From Bacteroidetes bacterium GWF2_41_31 (GTDB lineage Bacteria; Bacteroidota; Bacteroidia; Bacteroidales; F082), in assembly GCA_001769215.1 (NCBI GenBank), contig MEOL01000017.1, forward strand, positions 124,001 through 188,000: a stretch of DNA of 64,000 nucleotides, read 5' to 3'. Below the pieces are notes generated by a model. It was not told where the DNA came from, did no database searches, and saw nothing but the letters and a program-made list of their open reading frames with translations. The stretch's first letter is position 1. Every line of letters starts with the position of its first letter. Positions 50,867-59,065 of this stretch are shown piece after piece. Made by a program: the position numbers and the translations under genes.

Positions 50867-51130
50867 ATGAAGAAACTGATGCACATATTATTTCTTTCCT
50901 GTTTGAAAGCCACTGAGCTTATCGAAAAGAAAATTCATTTTAAACTTTCGATCAGGGAAAAATGGCAATTGAAAGTGCATAAGTCCATGTGCCAGGCCTG
51001 TACCAATTATGAAAAACAGAGCTATTTGATCGAAAAAGCCATCTCACACATGGAAAATACTCAGTCAGATAAAATGGAGATTGATGTGGAAAACTTTAAA
51101 AAATCAATTCTTGGTAAACTCGAGCAATAA
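50867..51130 (+). CDS. Small anti-sigma-like zinc-finger protein
   Basis: 87 residues: LSCLKATELIEKKIHFKLSI, then WQLKVHKSMCQACTNYEKQS. The C...H...CxxC arrangement (Cys 12, His ~45, Cys 48, Cys 51) is that of the zf-HC2 anti-sigma domain, and the following YLIEKAISHM continues it. No membrane segment exists, so it would be a cytoplasmic regulator of the sigma factor upstream. That partnership is inferred from order alone. Confidence 0.75.
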   Translation: MKKLMHILFLSCLKATELIEKKIHFKLSIREKWQLKVHKSMCQACTNYEKQSYLIEKAISHMENTQSDKMEIDVENFKKSILGKLEQ

Positions 51131-51143
51131 AGTCCCCATTTCT

Positions 51144-51175
51144 GACACCCGTTTATCCAACGCTTAATGGGTGTC
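51144..51175 (+). terminator. Hairpin after the anti-sigma-like gene
   Basis: GACACCC and GGGTGTC pair around an 18-base loop (inner TTTA/TAAT can extend it), followed by a T-rich TATTCCCTTTTTG. From 51180 to 51364 nothing recognisable. Confidence 0.5.
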
Positions 51176-51364
51176 TATTCCCTTTTTGTTCTATTTCAAT
51201 CATGCAAAAACAGGCTTAGAACCAATAGTTAAGCCAGTTTCTTAGTTGCCAGCCATGAATTACCTTTCCAATGGATTTTAGTCACTCGTCACACTTTTCA
51301 CAATTTACCATCCGCCTTTGTCAGGAAATCATTTTCCATCCGACTCAAGGGGTATAAACTTAAA

Positions 51365-51799
51365 ATGATAGAAAAAATGAAATCAAAAATTCAACAATCA
51401 ATCTTAGGCGGGATCATCGGTACAGCTGTGATGACCATGGTTATGTTCGTGGCTCCAATGATGGGAATGCCCAAAATGAATCCGGCAGCAATGCTCTCAG
51501 CCATGATGGGTTTGCCCATTGTCATCGGATGGGTCATGCATTTTATGATCGGTATCGTGTTCGGACTTGGCTATGTGTTTGTATTTGAAAAATGGGTTCG
51601 AAAAATCAACAACCGGGTGTTGAAGGGAGCCATTTTTGGATTTGCAGTCTTTATCTTCGCACAAGTCATGATGGCTGTAATGGGTGCTATCATGGGCGGA
51701 ATGCCTTCTCCCGAAGGAAATATTTTATTGATTATGATGGGGAGCATCATCGGGCATGTTGTTTACGGCATTGTAACGGTACAATTTATTAAAAATTAA
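51365..51799 (+). CDS. Four-helix membrane protein, Met-rich (DUF6789-like)
   Basis: 144 residues with about four hydrophobic helices: ILGGIIGTAVMTMVMFVAPM, LPIVIGWVMHFMIGIVFGLG, AIFGFAVFIFAQVMMAVMGA, ILLIMMGSIIGHVVYGIVTV. It is unusually rich in Met (over 20). GIVFGLGYVF and HxxxGIVFG are typical of DUF6789-type proteins. It leads a redox cluster on the same strand (11-30 base gaps), so a role in membrane redox or metal handling is possible. Confidence 0.7.
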   Translation: MIEKMKSKIQQSILGGIIGTAVMTMVMFVAPMMGMPKMNPAAMLSAMMGLPIVIGWVMHFMIGIVFGLGYVFVFEKWVRKINNRVLKGAIFGFAVFIFAQVMMAVMGAIMGGMPSPEGNILLIMMGSIIGHVVYGIVTVQFIKN

Positions 51800-51810
51800 A
51801 AACATTCACC

Positions 51811-52446
51811 ATGTCAGCAATTAAAACGATCGCAATCACCTTTTTAACCATCATATTTATGAACAATGCTACATTACAAACTACCAAAAGGGTAGAAGAG
51901 GCTAACGGTTTAAGTGTGGGTGCAGTAGCCCCTGTTTTTGAAGCCCTGGATGCAAATGGCCATCTTTTTACATTGGAGGGCGCGTTAAAAGCCGGACCTG
52001 TAGTCATTATTTTCTATCGGGGATTCTGGTGTCCGGTATGCAATAAACACCTGGGTGCAATTCAGGACAGCCTGAAAATGATAGAACAATCGGGGGTAAA
52101 GGTCATTGCCGTTTCGCCCGAAAAACCTGAATACCTTGATAAGATGGCCGAAAAAACCGGTGCTGAATTTACCTTGTTGTATGATGAAGGGTATCAAATT
52201 GCCAAAGCATACGACGTGAATTTTGCCCCCGACAAAATGCAACTCTTTACCTACAATGTGGTGCTGGGTGGAAAGCTAAAGGAAACGCACTCCGACGATA
52301 CCCAACAACTGCCCATACCGGCTACCTATATTGTAAATCAGCAGGGCATGATAACCTGGCGGCAGTTCGATCGTGATTATAAAAACAGGTCGTCGGTAAA
52401 AGATATATTAACTGCCTTGGAAGAATTGAAACAGGCTGATAAATAA
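51811..52446 (+). CDS. Peroxiredoxin-like (AhpC/TSA) protein
   Basis: 211 residues. After an N-terminal hydrophobic stretch (KTIAITFLTIIFMNNAT, perhaps a signal), the redoxin domain carries YRGFWCPVCNKHLG with C74 and C77 (CxxC) and VIAVSPEKPEYLDKMAEKTG, typical of AhpC-like thiol peroxidases of this phylum. It reduces peroxides, probably in the periplasm. Part of a row of DoxX, thioredoxin and membrane genes. Confidence 0.87.
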   Translation: MSAIKTIAITFLTIIFMNNATLQTTKRVEEANGLSVGAVAPVFEALDANGHLFTLEGALKAGPVVIIFYRGFWCPVCNKHLGAIQDSLKMIEQSGVKVIAVSPEKPEYLDKMAEKTGAEFTLLYDEGYQIAKAYDVNFAPDKMQLFTYNVVLGGKLKETHSDDTQQLPIPATYIVNQQGMITWRQFDRDYKNRSSVKDILTALEELKQADK

Positions 52447-52475
52447 GGTACTATCAACAATAAAAACCGATTGAA

Positions 52476-52919
52476 ATGAAGATTATTCAACTGTATCAGC
52501 AGATCGCTGAGAAAATAAATGGATTAAGAGGTCTTTCCCTCGTATTTTTCAGGCTTACTCTGGCTTATGGTTTTTATGGCCCGGCCATGATGAAATGGAG
52601 TAACATGAGTGGCATCGCCGATTGGTTTGCCGGAATGGGTATTCCATTCCCGACACTCAACGCCTATCTGGCGGCTTCCACCGAAATGGCTGCCGTTGTA
52701 TTGTTGCCATTGGGATTGTTTACGCGAATAATTTCAATTCCACTAATGATCACCATGGTGGTGGCTATCGCCACAGTACATTTTGGCAACGGCTTCGAGG
52801 CCGGAGACAATGGCTTTGAAATCCCATTGTACTATTTGCTGATGTTGTTTGCCCTATTGGTCAATGGAGCCGGGAAAATGAGCCTGGATCACCTGATTTC
52901 GCGGAGGATTGCGTCATGA
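52476..52919 (+). CDS. DoxX-family membrane protein
   Basis: 147 residues, four helices: LVFFRLTLAYGFYGPAMMKW, then IADWFAGMGIPFPTLNAYLA, AAVVLLPLGLFTRIISIPLM, IPLYYLLMLFALLVNGAGKM. FxxxGxxKW-like start and GLFTR are standard DoxX marks. The family links to quinone or thiosulfate oxidation and to oxidative-stress complexes (DoxX-SodA-SseA). Stop overlaps the next start by four bases. Confidence 0.88.
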   Translation: MKIIQLYQQIAEKINGLRGLSLVFFRLTLAYGFYGPAMMKWSNMSGIADWFAGMGIPFPTLNAYLAASTEMAAVVLLPLGLFTRIISIPLMITMVVAIATVHFGNGFEAGDNGFEIPLYYLLMLFALLVNGAGKMSLDHLISRRIAS

Positions 52920-53362
52920 AGAGGGGAGTAACAACACTGCTCGGCATGCTGTTCATGAGCCTTTCAGTTTTAAGCTTTGCCCAGAATCGCGCCGATGCAG
53001 AAGGTATTCAGTTTTTTGAGGGAACGTGGGACGAAGCCCTCCAAAAAGCAGCAGCAGAGAACAAGCCCATTTTTTTGGATGTGTATGCCTCCTGGTGCGC
53101 CCCTTGTAAGTTGTTAAAAAACAATACTTTTCCGGATGTAGAGGTGGGCAGGTATTTTAATAACCAGTATATAAACGTAAGTCTCGATGGCGAAAAAGGT
53201 GATGGTGTGCAAGTAGCGCACGATCTGAACGTTCAGGCTTATCCTTCTTTGTTTATTTTAAATTCATCGGGCGAGCCACTGGTTTATTTTGCAGGATTCT
53301 TAAAATCAGGTGATTTTATTGAGTTGGGGAAGGCCGGCATTGAACAATTAAACAAAAAATAG
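52916..53362 (+). CDS. Thioredoxin-family periplasmic protein
   Basis: 148 residues with a signal peptide (LLGMLFMSLSVLSFAQ) and the active-site CAPC (C61-C64) in FLDVYASWCAPCKLLKNNTF, followed by VGRYFNNQYINVSLD and the cis-Pro YPSLFIL. It should reduce disulfides or recycle the peroxiredoxin two genes upstream. ATG overlaps the doxX-type stop (ATGA). Confidence 0.9.
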   Translation: MKRGVTTLLGMLFMSLSVLSFAQNRADAEGIQFFEGTWDEALQKAAAENKPIFLDVYASWCAPCKLLKNNTFPDVEVGRYFNNQYINVSLDGEKGDGVQVAHDLNVQAYPSLFILNSSGEPLVYFAGFLKSGDFIELGKAGIEQLNKK

Positions 53363-53473
53363 ACTTGTACTAAATTCCTGCAAGATCAAACGCTGTTGTT
53401 GGCGTTCATTGTAAAAGACAACACATACAAAGTTGACACAAGAATATTTAATAGATATCAAAAGAGGATTATT

Positions 53474-53869
53474 ATGAACACAAAATTACTCATGACGACA
53501 AGTTCAGTTTTTATGGGACTGATTGGAATTGCTTTAAGCTTTATGCCAAACGAAGTTTTAGAAACCTTTGGTCAGGATCCTAATGAAATATTAACTCTGA
53601 CATTACAATTAACAGGAGCTTTATATTTCGGTTTTGCTATGATAAACTGGATGACAAAGGCTTTTATAATTGGCGGCATTTATTCAAGACCATTAAGTAT
53701 TGGCAATTTTTCCCATTTTTTCGTTGCAGGACTTGCTCTTTTAAAGGCTTCCATAAACGGCAATCCGACTTCAGCCTATACTTATACCATGACAATTATC
53801 TATGTGTTATTTGCCATTTTATTTGGGTATGTGCTTTTTACACATCCCAAACAAAAGCAGACCAATTAG
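53474..53869 (+). CDS. Small four-helix membrane protein
   Basis: 131 residues from ATG 53474; the frame opens 26 codons earlier at a TTG, but the ATG gives a clean start (NTKLLMTTSSVFMGLIGIAL). Helices: MTTSSVFMGLIGIALSFMPN, LQLTGALYFGFAMINWMTKA, FSHFFVAGLALLKASINGN, MTIIYVLFAILFGYVLF. No recognised domain. It follows the thioredoxin gene after a 111-base gap. Confidence 0.7.
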   Translation: MNTKLLMTTSSVFMGLIGIALSFMPNEVLETFGQDPNEILTLTLQLTGALYFGFAMINWMTKAFIIGGIYSRPLSIGNFSHFFVAGLALLKASINGNPTSAYTYTMTIIYVLFAILFGYVLFTHPKQKQTN

Positions 53870-54000
53870 ATAAAGATGAGCAACTGCTTTTTTTTGAATT
53901 TTTGATGGCGTATACCTAATGGTACTTGTTCGTAAATAGTGTATAGACTGTATGTTAGACGATATTTTATTTATACGTATGGGTTTTTATGACCTCTATC

Positions 54001-54335
54001 CCCTCCAGAAGGCCCCGATAAACATCGGGGGGATTCCCCGAAGGGGAAAGGTGATAATTTATTCTAATTTGAACCATTAAATCTTAATAAAATACACTTA
54101 TAAGCTAGATATACAATGTTTTATCACTCCTCCCCTTTGGGGAGGAGCAGGGAGGAGGGGTTATAAACCAGTCTATTTTTTCATTAAGTGAGTATCCGCT
54201 TCAGTATCTAATTGATAAAAACAATGCGAAAAATTTTACAAATTCATCCCAACCGTTAATTTGAATCACCCCTCCCTCCTGATTTTCTGGCGACATCTCC
54301 TCTCTTCGCGAAATGAGGAGGGGAGGGTTGTTGAG
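54001..54335. repeat. Cluster of GC-rich hairpins (BIME-like intergenic repeats)
   Basis: Three closely spaced GC-rich palindromes stand out in AT-rich DNA: CCCCGAT/ATCGGGG and CCCCGAAGGGG at 54013-54046; CTCCTCCCC/GGGGAGGAG at 54127-54147 followed by CAGGGAGGAGGGG; and CCCCTCCCTCC (54270) facing GAGGAGGGGAGGG (54316). They resemble the repeated CCCCTCC-type extragenic palindromes of Bacteroidota. The rest of 53870-54448 holds no gene. Confidence 0.6.
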
Positions 54336-54457
54336 TAAAGTCAGATTCAGATAAGGTGGTACTGTAACGGATGCTCAAAAAACAAAATTTGTCAGGACTC
54401 GATCAGTTGCCCGACTGAATGATCAAATATCAATAATCAATTAAACATTTGCATACT

Positions 54458-56641
54458 ATGAAAACACTTGGTACATTATTTTTAGCCTTTCTGCTTACAG
54501 CCTCTATTGCGCAGGCTCAGGTAGTTGTAACATCCACCGATAATTTCAATACACGCGACCAGATGCTGCTCGCCAATGAAATTAACGAAAGCGGAGAACC
54601 CTTTGCCGAGGCACTGGGTTACGACCTTGATTTACTTGACCCGATGGTCTTAAATGCTCCCGACTCGATTTCCTATACCTTAGGAATCGAAAATTATGAA
54701 TATTCCAGGTATCTGCTGGGAACGGTAATCTCTCGTTCAGGGATTGGTCTTCACATGATGTGGGCACCCATGATTGCACAAATGGCGGCCATGGAACCGG
54801 CAGGTTTTGATGGTACTTATACAGGAGGGATCGCCAATGGATTTAACGAAGATGATGAGTTAATGAAGAACATCATGCATTTTGGTATGCTGGCCAATCA
54901 AATGGCTCCTGCAAATCCATGGCCGCAATTCGCCGACTTTGAGAACGGCGATCCTCATCTGGCACAACCAGCTGCTCCCGATTTTCAAATGGATTTTTCT
55001 ACCTTGCGCTGGAACAGGGATTTGATGGACAAAACTTTGAACCCGGGTGCGATGGGCCAATCGATGATGAAGCAATACCTGTGGGCCCAGGATATGTTGG
55101 GGGCCTTTCACGATGGCGATGACAATGGCATTGAACCCGACGGAATTATTACTCCCGATTCGGTGGGTAGTCCGAATTTCGACCCAAACAACAATGTATT
55201 TTATGGCGGTAACAATTTAGATGGATTTATCGGACAGGTACTTACTGCTGAAGCCATAAACAAAACCATGTTTTTAATTAATTCTCTGGCCTATGATGGT
55301 ACCAATCTGGTAAGTGTTGATCCTGCCACTTATGATCCTGCAAATGGAATAAAGTATTTCCCGCACAGGATTGCCGTAACAGAATCTCCTGTTGGCGAAA
55401 TGCTGCCCCCGCAAGCTACCCAACTTCAGGTTACCGATGCCGGCAGCGATCTTTTTGACCAACTGTCGTATTTATGGGGTGCATTAAACTATAAAAACAT
55501 GATGGATCCTGACAACAGCAGCCACCCTGCTCACCTGGCTTACCATGCTGTATTTGATGGAAATCCGTTTCCTGCCTCCATGTCGCAAACCGGCATGCCC
55601 GGCCCATTCGATTTGATGATGGGAACCAGTAAAATCCTATTCATGAACCTGATGGCAATGCACTTTGACATAGCAACCGGAACTTTTGTAAATACCTCAG
55701 GCTTAACGGGTGGAATACCACAGCCCGGAAACGAAATTAGTACGGTAAATGCAGGATACATCACCATGGTATTGGCCAAGATGACCGAAGAGTTTGCCAA
55801 CACACCTTTGGAGCAAATGGCTTTGGAGGCAGTCAATTCACAGGCTGCATTTATAATCGGTTCACTCAAAGACCCTTCCGGGGGATATTACAATGGGTAC
55901 ACCCTCAATCAGGGTGTGGACAATTCGGTAAAGACGGCTGTATCGCAAGCTGCCGCTGCACGTGGATTATATGCTGCTTATTCGCTCACCGCAAATGCTG
56001 ACTACCTGGATGCTGCCGATGAGGCATACAACTATTTAATCGTCCATTATTATGTAGTTGCACTGATGGCATTTAAAACAGAACTGGGCAACGATGTGGC
56101 CACTTACACACCTTTCAACTTTGCTGTTATTGCAGGTGGACTTCGCGAAGCTGCATTGGTGGGCGGACATACAGAAGCTGCCGCAATATACACCCGCTTT
56201 TTCAAAAAAGTCGCAAATTCAATGCAACTGGCCGAGTTCGATGCCTCTGGTGAAAAAGGAAATGATTCAGATGGTGATGGCATTCCTTACCTGACTGAGC
56301 AGCCCGATCAACTGGCACCGGTTTTTGCTGCCGAAGCCAAGCTAAACATGGTAGTATCAGGAGTTGAGGATGTCGCAACAAATAATGAGCATGGTATCAC
56401 AATTTATCCAAATCCCGTAAAGGAGGATGCCTTCATTGCCATTCAGGTTAAAAGCGCCTCTGATGTCTTCATCGAAACCCTTGATATCACAGGAAAAAGA
56501 GTACAAACCATCATCAATCAGCCCATGACTGAGGGAACTCATCAAATTTCATGGAACAGGAATGGATTGCCCGGCGGTATATACTTTGTCCGCGTAAAGA
56601 CCGGAAATTCAACTGTGACCAGGAAAGTAATTGTATTATAA
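54458..56641 (+). CDS. Secreted T9SS-sorted alpha-toroid-like protein
   Basis: About 727 residues from ATG 54458 (ATG 54449 also possible), signal peptide KTLGTLFLAFLLTASIAQA. The body is mainly helical with repeated short-hairpin patterns (AAAARGLYAAYSLTANADYL, AADEAYNYLIVHYYV), suggesting an alpha/alpha toroid like those of glycan lyases, but no catalytic motif is clear. The C-terminus (from about 650) is a T9SS type A domain: ITIYPNPVKEDAFIAI, LPGGIYFVRVKTGN, KVIVL. A Ca-binding-like DSDGDGIPY precedes it. Surface or secreted, substrate unknown. Confidence 0.85.
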   Translation: MKTLGTLFLAFLLTASIAQAQVVVTSTDNFNTRDQMLLANEINESGEPFAEALGYDLDLLDPMVLNAPDSISYTLGIENYEYSRYLLGTVISRSGIGLHMMWAPMIAQMAAMEPAGFDGTYTGGIANGFNEDDELMKNIMHFGMLANQMAPANPWPQFADFENGDPHLAQPAAPDFQMDFSTLRWNRDLMDKTLNPGAMGQSMMKQYLWAQDMLGAFHDGDDNGIEPDGIITPDSVGSPNFDPNNNVFYGGNNLDGFIGQVLTAEAINKTMFLINSLAYDGTNLVSVDPATYDPANGIKYFPHRIAVTESPVGEMLPPQATQLQVTDAGSDLFDQLSYLWGALNYKNMMDPDNSSHPAHLAYHAVFDGNPFPASMSQTGMPGPFDLMMGTSKILFMNLMAMHFDIATGTFVNTSGLTGGIPQPGNEISTVNAGYITMVLAKMTEEFANTPLEQMALEAVNSQAAFIIGSLKDPSGGYYNGYTLNQGVDNSVKTAVSQAAAARGLYAAYSLTANADYLDAADEAYNYLIVHYYVVALMAFKTELGNDVATYTPFNFAVIAGGLREAALVGGHTEAAAIYTRFFKKVANSMQLAEFDASGEKGNDSDGDGIPYLTEQPDQLAPVFAAEAKLNMVVSGVEDVATNNEHGITIYPNPVKEDAFIAIQVKSASDVFIETLDITGKRVQTIINQPMTEGTHQISWNRNGLPGGIYFVRVKTGNSTVTRKVIVL

Positions 56642-56694
56642 GAACGACTTCTTTGAATCGAGTGGTAACTCAAACCATAAAAAGTAAGTAATTT

Positions 56695-56730
56695 AAAGTA
56701 ACTCTTAGGCTTTCTGCCTGAGAGTTACTT
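56695..56730 (+). terminator. Terminator hairpin after the T9SS protein
   Basis: AAAGTAACTCTTAGGC and GCCTGAGAGTTACTT form a 14-15 bp stem with a five-base loop, 53 bases after the stop. Confidence 0.7.
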
Positions 56731-56745
56731 CTAATTTCAAAAGTA

Positions 56746-57666
56746 ATGAAGCTGAAGAGTATTCTTAAGATTGGATTATTTTATCTGGCTATAGTCATCT
56801 CGTACTCCGGATTGTCGCAAGGTTGTAGCGATGCAGGTTTTTGTACGGTGGGAATCATGAAACCAGACGTGAATGAGACGGAAGCTCAAAATGTTAAACA
56901 TCAGGTAAAAACGGGAGTTAGTTTCGGAGTGGCACAATACGGAGTGTCTGTTTTTACACCTTATCTGGAGTATAACCGCCGATTTGGAGACAAAACGCAG
57001 GCATCGGTTAAACTGCTTGCAGGATTGCATTCAGGGGAACTGGCCACCACTTTTGGAATGTCGGATGTCCTTGTCCAGGTGAACCATAGAATTTGGAATC
57101 AAATCACCGCACTCTTGGGCGTAAAAATTCCTTTTAATCATTCAACACTGACTAAAAATGGAAAAGCTTTACCCATGGCCTACCAAACCAGCCTGGGGAC
57201 CTTTGATTTTATAGTTGGTGCAACTTACCATCTGCAAGCGTTTAGTATCTCATGGGGTTATCAGCAACCTGTTTTCCAAAATAAGAATTCATTTCTGGCA
57301 GCAGATTTTCCAATTAATGGTCCGGAGGCTGAATATTTATCTATCAATGCATATACTCGGAAAGCTGATATCTTGCTTCGGATTACCTACAACATACCTT
57401 TGAGAGATACCAAATTTAACCTGATTACAAGTGTTTTGCCCATCTATCACCTGGGAAATGACCGTTACCAAAATAAAGCCGGAGAATCGGTGGCTATTGT
57501 TGGTTCCAAAGGATTGACGCTCAATTTGAATGTTTTTTTAAAATATCATATAAACGAAAGAAGCCAAATTGAATTAATCGTTGGAGTTCCTGTTGTTTCC
57601 AGGAAAGTGAGGCCGGACGGATTAAGTCAGTTCGCTGTTGGAATTGAGTATGGTATAAGCTTCTAA
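56746..57666 (+). CDS. Outer-membrane beta-barrel-like protein, unknown function
   Basis: 306 residues with a signal peptide (LKIGLFYLAIVISYSGLSQ). The mature start has a small Cys cluster (GCSDAGFCTVG). The body alternates hydrophobic strands with turns (GVSVFTPYLEYNRRFGDKTQ, FIVGATYHLQAFSISWGYQQ, QFAVGIEYGISF) and ends in Phe, as outer-membrane barrels do. The family resembles phenol- or transporter-like barrels found beside c-type or sulfur genes. It precedes the sulfurtransferase gene by 92 bases, so an import role for that pathway is possible. Confidence 0.75.
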   Translation: MKLKSILKIGLFYLAIVISYSGLSQGCSDAGFCTVGIMKPDVNETEAQNVKHQVKTGVSFGVAQYGVSVFTPYLEYNRRFGDKTQASVKLLAGLHSGELATTFGMSDVLVQVNHRIWNQITALLGVKIPFNHSTLTKNGKALPMAYQTSLGTFDFIVGATYHLQAFSISWGYQQPVFQNKNSFLAADFPINGPEAEYLSINAYTRKADILLRITYNIPLRDTKFNLITSVLPIYHLGNDRYQNKAGESVAIVGSKGLTLNLNVFLKYHINERSQIELIVGVPVVSRKVRPDGLSQFAVGIEYGISF

Positions 57667-57758
57667 CTCCACTTTTTATATAACAAATCATAGAATTGAG
57701 CCTTTATTTTTTAGCTATCTTGTTATCGGATTTAAAAAAACTAAACTACTTATTAAAA

Positions 57759-59051
57759 ATGAACATTTTAACTACACACAGTCTGCTTAAGCTAATGAAG
57801 GAGGACAAAATACAGATCGTTGATGTACGACCAATAGATGCATATAATGGATGGCCCATGCAAAATGAAAGCCGGGGAGGCCATATAAAGGGAGCCAGAA
57901 GTTTGCCCCTGAAGTGGACTCATTACATGGACTGGATTGATATCATCGGTGCCAAAGGACTTCTTCCCGAGCATCAAATCGCAATTTATGGTTATAAACC
58001 GGAAGAGGCGGAGCAAGTGGCTCGTTTTTTCGAGTTGGCTGGTTACCACAATCTTTCACTATACCATAACTTTGTGGACGAGTGGTCCTCAAATGCAGAT
58101 TTGCCCATGGACCGACTGGCCAACTATCAAAACCTGGTTTCGGCACACTGGGTGAATGAATTGATTTCCGGTGGCAAACCGCCACATTACAATAACAACC
58201 AATATGTCGTTGTTCATGCCCATTACCGCAACCGCGATGCCTACCTGAGCGGACATATTCCGGGAGCCATTGATATGGATACACTTGCATTGGAGGCTCC
58301 CGAAACATGGAATCGCCGTTCGCCGGAAGAATTGGAAAAGGCTTTGCTGGAACATGGCATTACAGCAGATACCACGGTTGTATTGTATGGAAAATACATG
58401 GATCCCGACAATGCAGACCCGTTTCCGGGAAGTGCCGCCGGAGATATTGGCGCCATCCGCAATGCTTTTATCATGCTTTATGCAGGGGTAAAAGATATAC
58501 GCATTCTCAATGGTGGATTTCAGTCGTGGCAGGATGCCGGCTTCGGGGTAAGTATGGATGATGAGCCTAAAAAACCCTGTAAAAATTTTGGAGTTACCAT
58601 TCCTCAACATCCTGAGCTGGCAGTAGATATACCCGAAGCCAAGGAGATGCTGTCGGCCCCTGATGCGGAGTTGGTATGTGTCCGCAGTTGGCCTGAATAC
58701 ATTGGCGAAGTAAGCGGGTATAACTACATTGAAAAAAAGGGACGGATTCCTGGGGCTATTTTTGGAAATTGCGGATCGGATGCCTACCACATGGAAAACT
58801 ACCGCAACCTGGACCATACCATCCGCGAATTTCATGAGGTGGAGAAAATCTGGAAAGCAGTGGGCATTACTCCTGACAAACACCTGGCTTTTTACTGTGG
58901 TACCGGCTGGCGGGGCAGTGAAGCCTTTTTTAATGCATGGTTGATGGGCTGGCCCAAAGTTTCGGTGTTCGACGGAGGATGGTTCGAGTGGAGCAACGAT
59001 CCTGCTAATCCATATGAAACAGGGATACCTGTAAATGATTTGAAGATTTAA
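57759..59051 (+). CDS. eanB: Three-domain rhodanese sulfurtransferase, EanB-like (hercynine to ergothioneine)
   Basis: 430 residues from ATG 57759, which starts the first rhodanese domain directly (TTHSLLKLMKEDKIQIVDVR); the upstream frame extension is unlikely. Three rhodanese-type domains are present: residues about 1-120 (no Cys), 130-270 (VLYGKY, loop Cys replaced) and 285-430, where the only catalytic loop is FYCGTGWRGSEAF (Cys380). CGTGWR is the active loop of EanB of Chlorobium, which puts sulfur from polysulfide on hercynine under anaerobic conditions. The eanA/egtD-type methyltransferase two genes downstream supports this. No direct proof; other sulfurtransfer roles remain possible. 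Confidence 0.8.
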   Translation: MNILTTHSLLKLMKEDKIQIVDVRPIDAYNGWPMQNESRGGHIKGARSLPLKWTHYMDWIDIIGAKGLLPEHQIAIYGYKPEEAEQVARFFELAGYHNLSLYHNFVDEWSSNADLPMDRLANYQNLVSAHWVNELISGGKPPHYNNNQYVVVHAHYRNRDAYLSGHIPGAIDMDTLALEAPETWNRRSPEELEKALLEHGITADTTVVLYGKYMDPDNADPFPGSAAGDIGAIRNAFIMLYAGVKDIRILNGGFQSWQDAGFGVSMDDEPKKPCKNFGVTIPQHPELAVDIPEAKEMLSAPDAELVCVRSWPEYIGEVSGYNYIEKKGRIPGAIFGNCGSDAYHMENYRNLDHTIREFHEVEKIWKAVGITPDKHLAFYCGTGWRGSEAFFNAWLMGWPKVSVFDGGWFEWSNDPANPYETGIPVNDLKI

Positions 59052-59065
59052 TAAAAGCACTCGTA

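Noticed and set aside
52622-52819. Plus-strand 65-codon frame in the DoxX gene
   Set aside because: Out-of-frame shadow of an unambiguous membrane protein.
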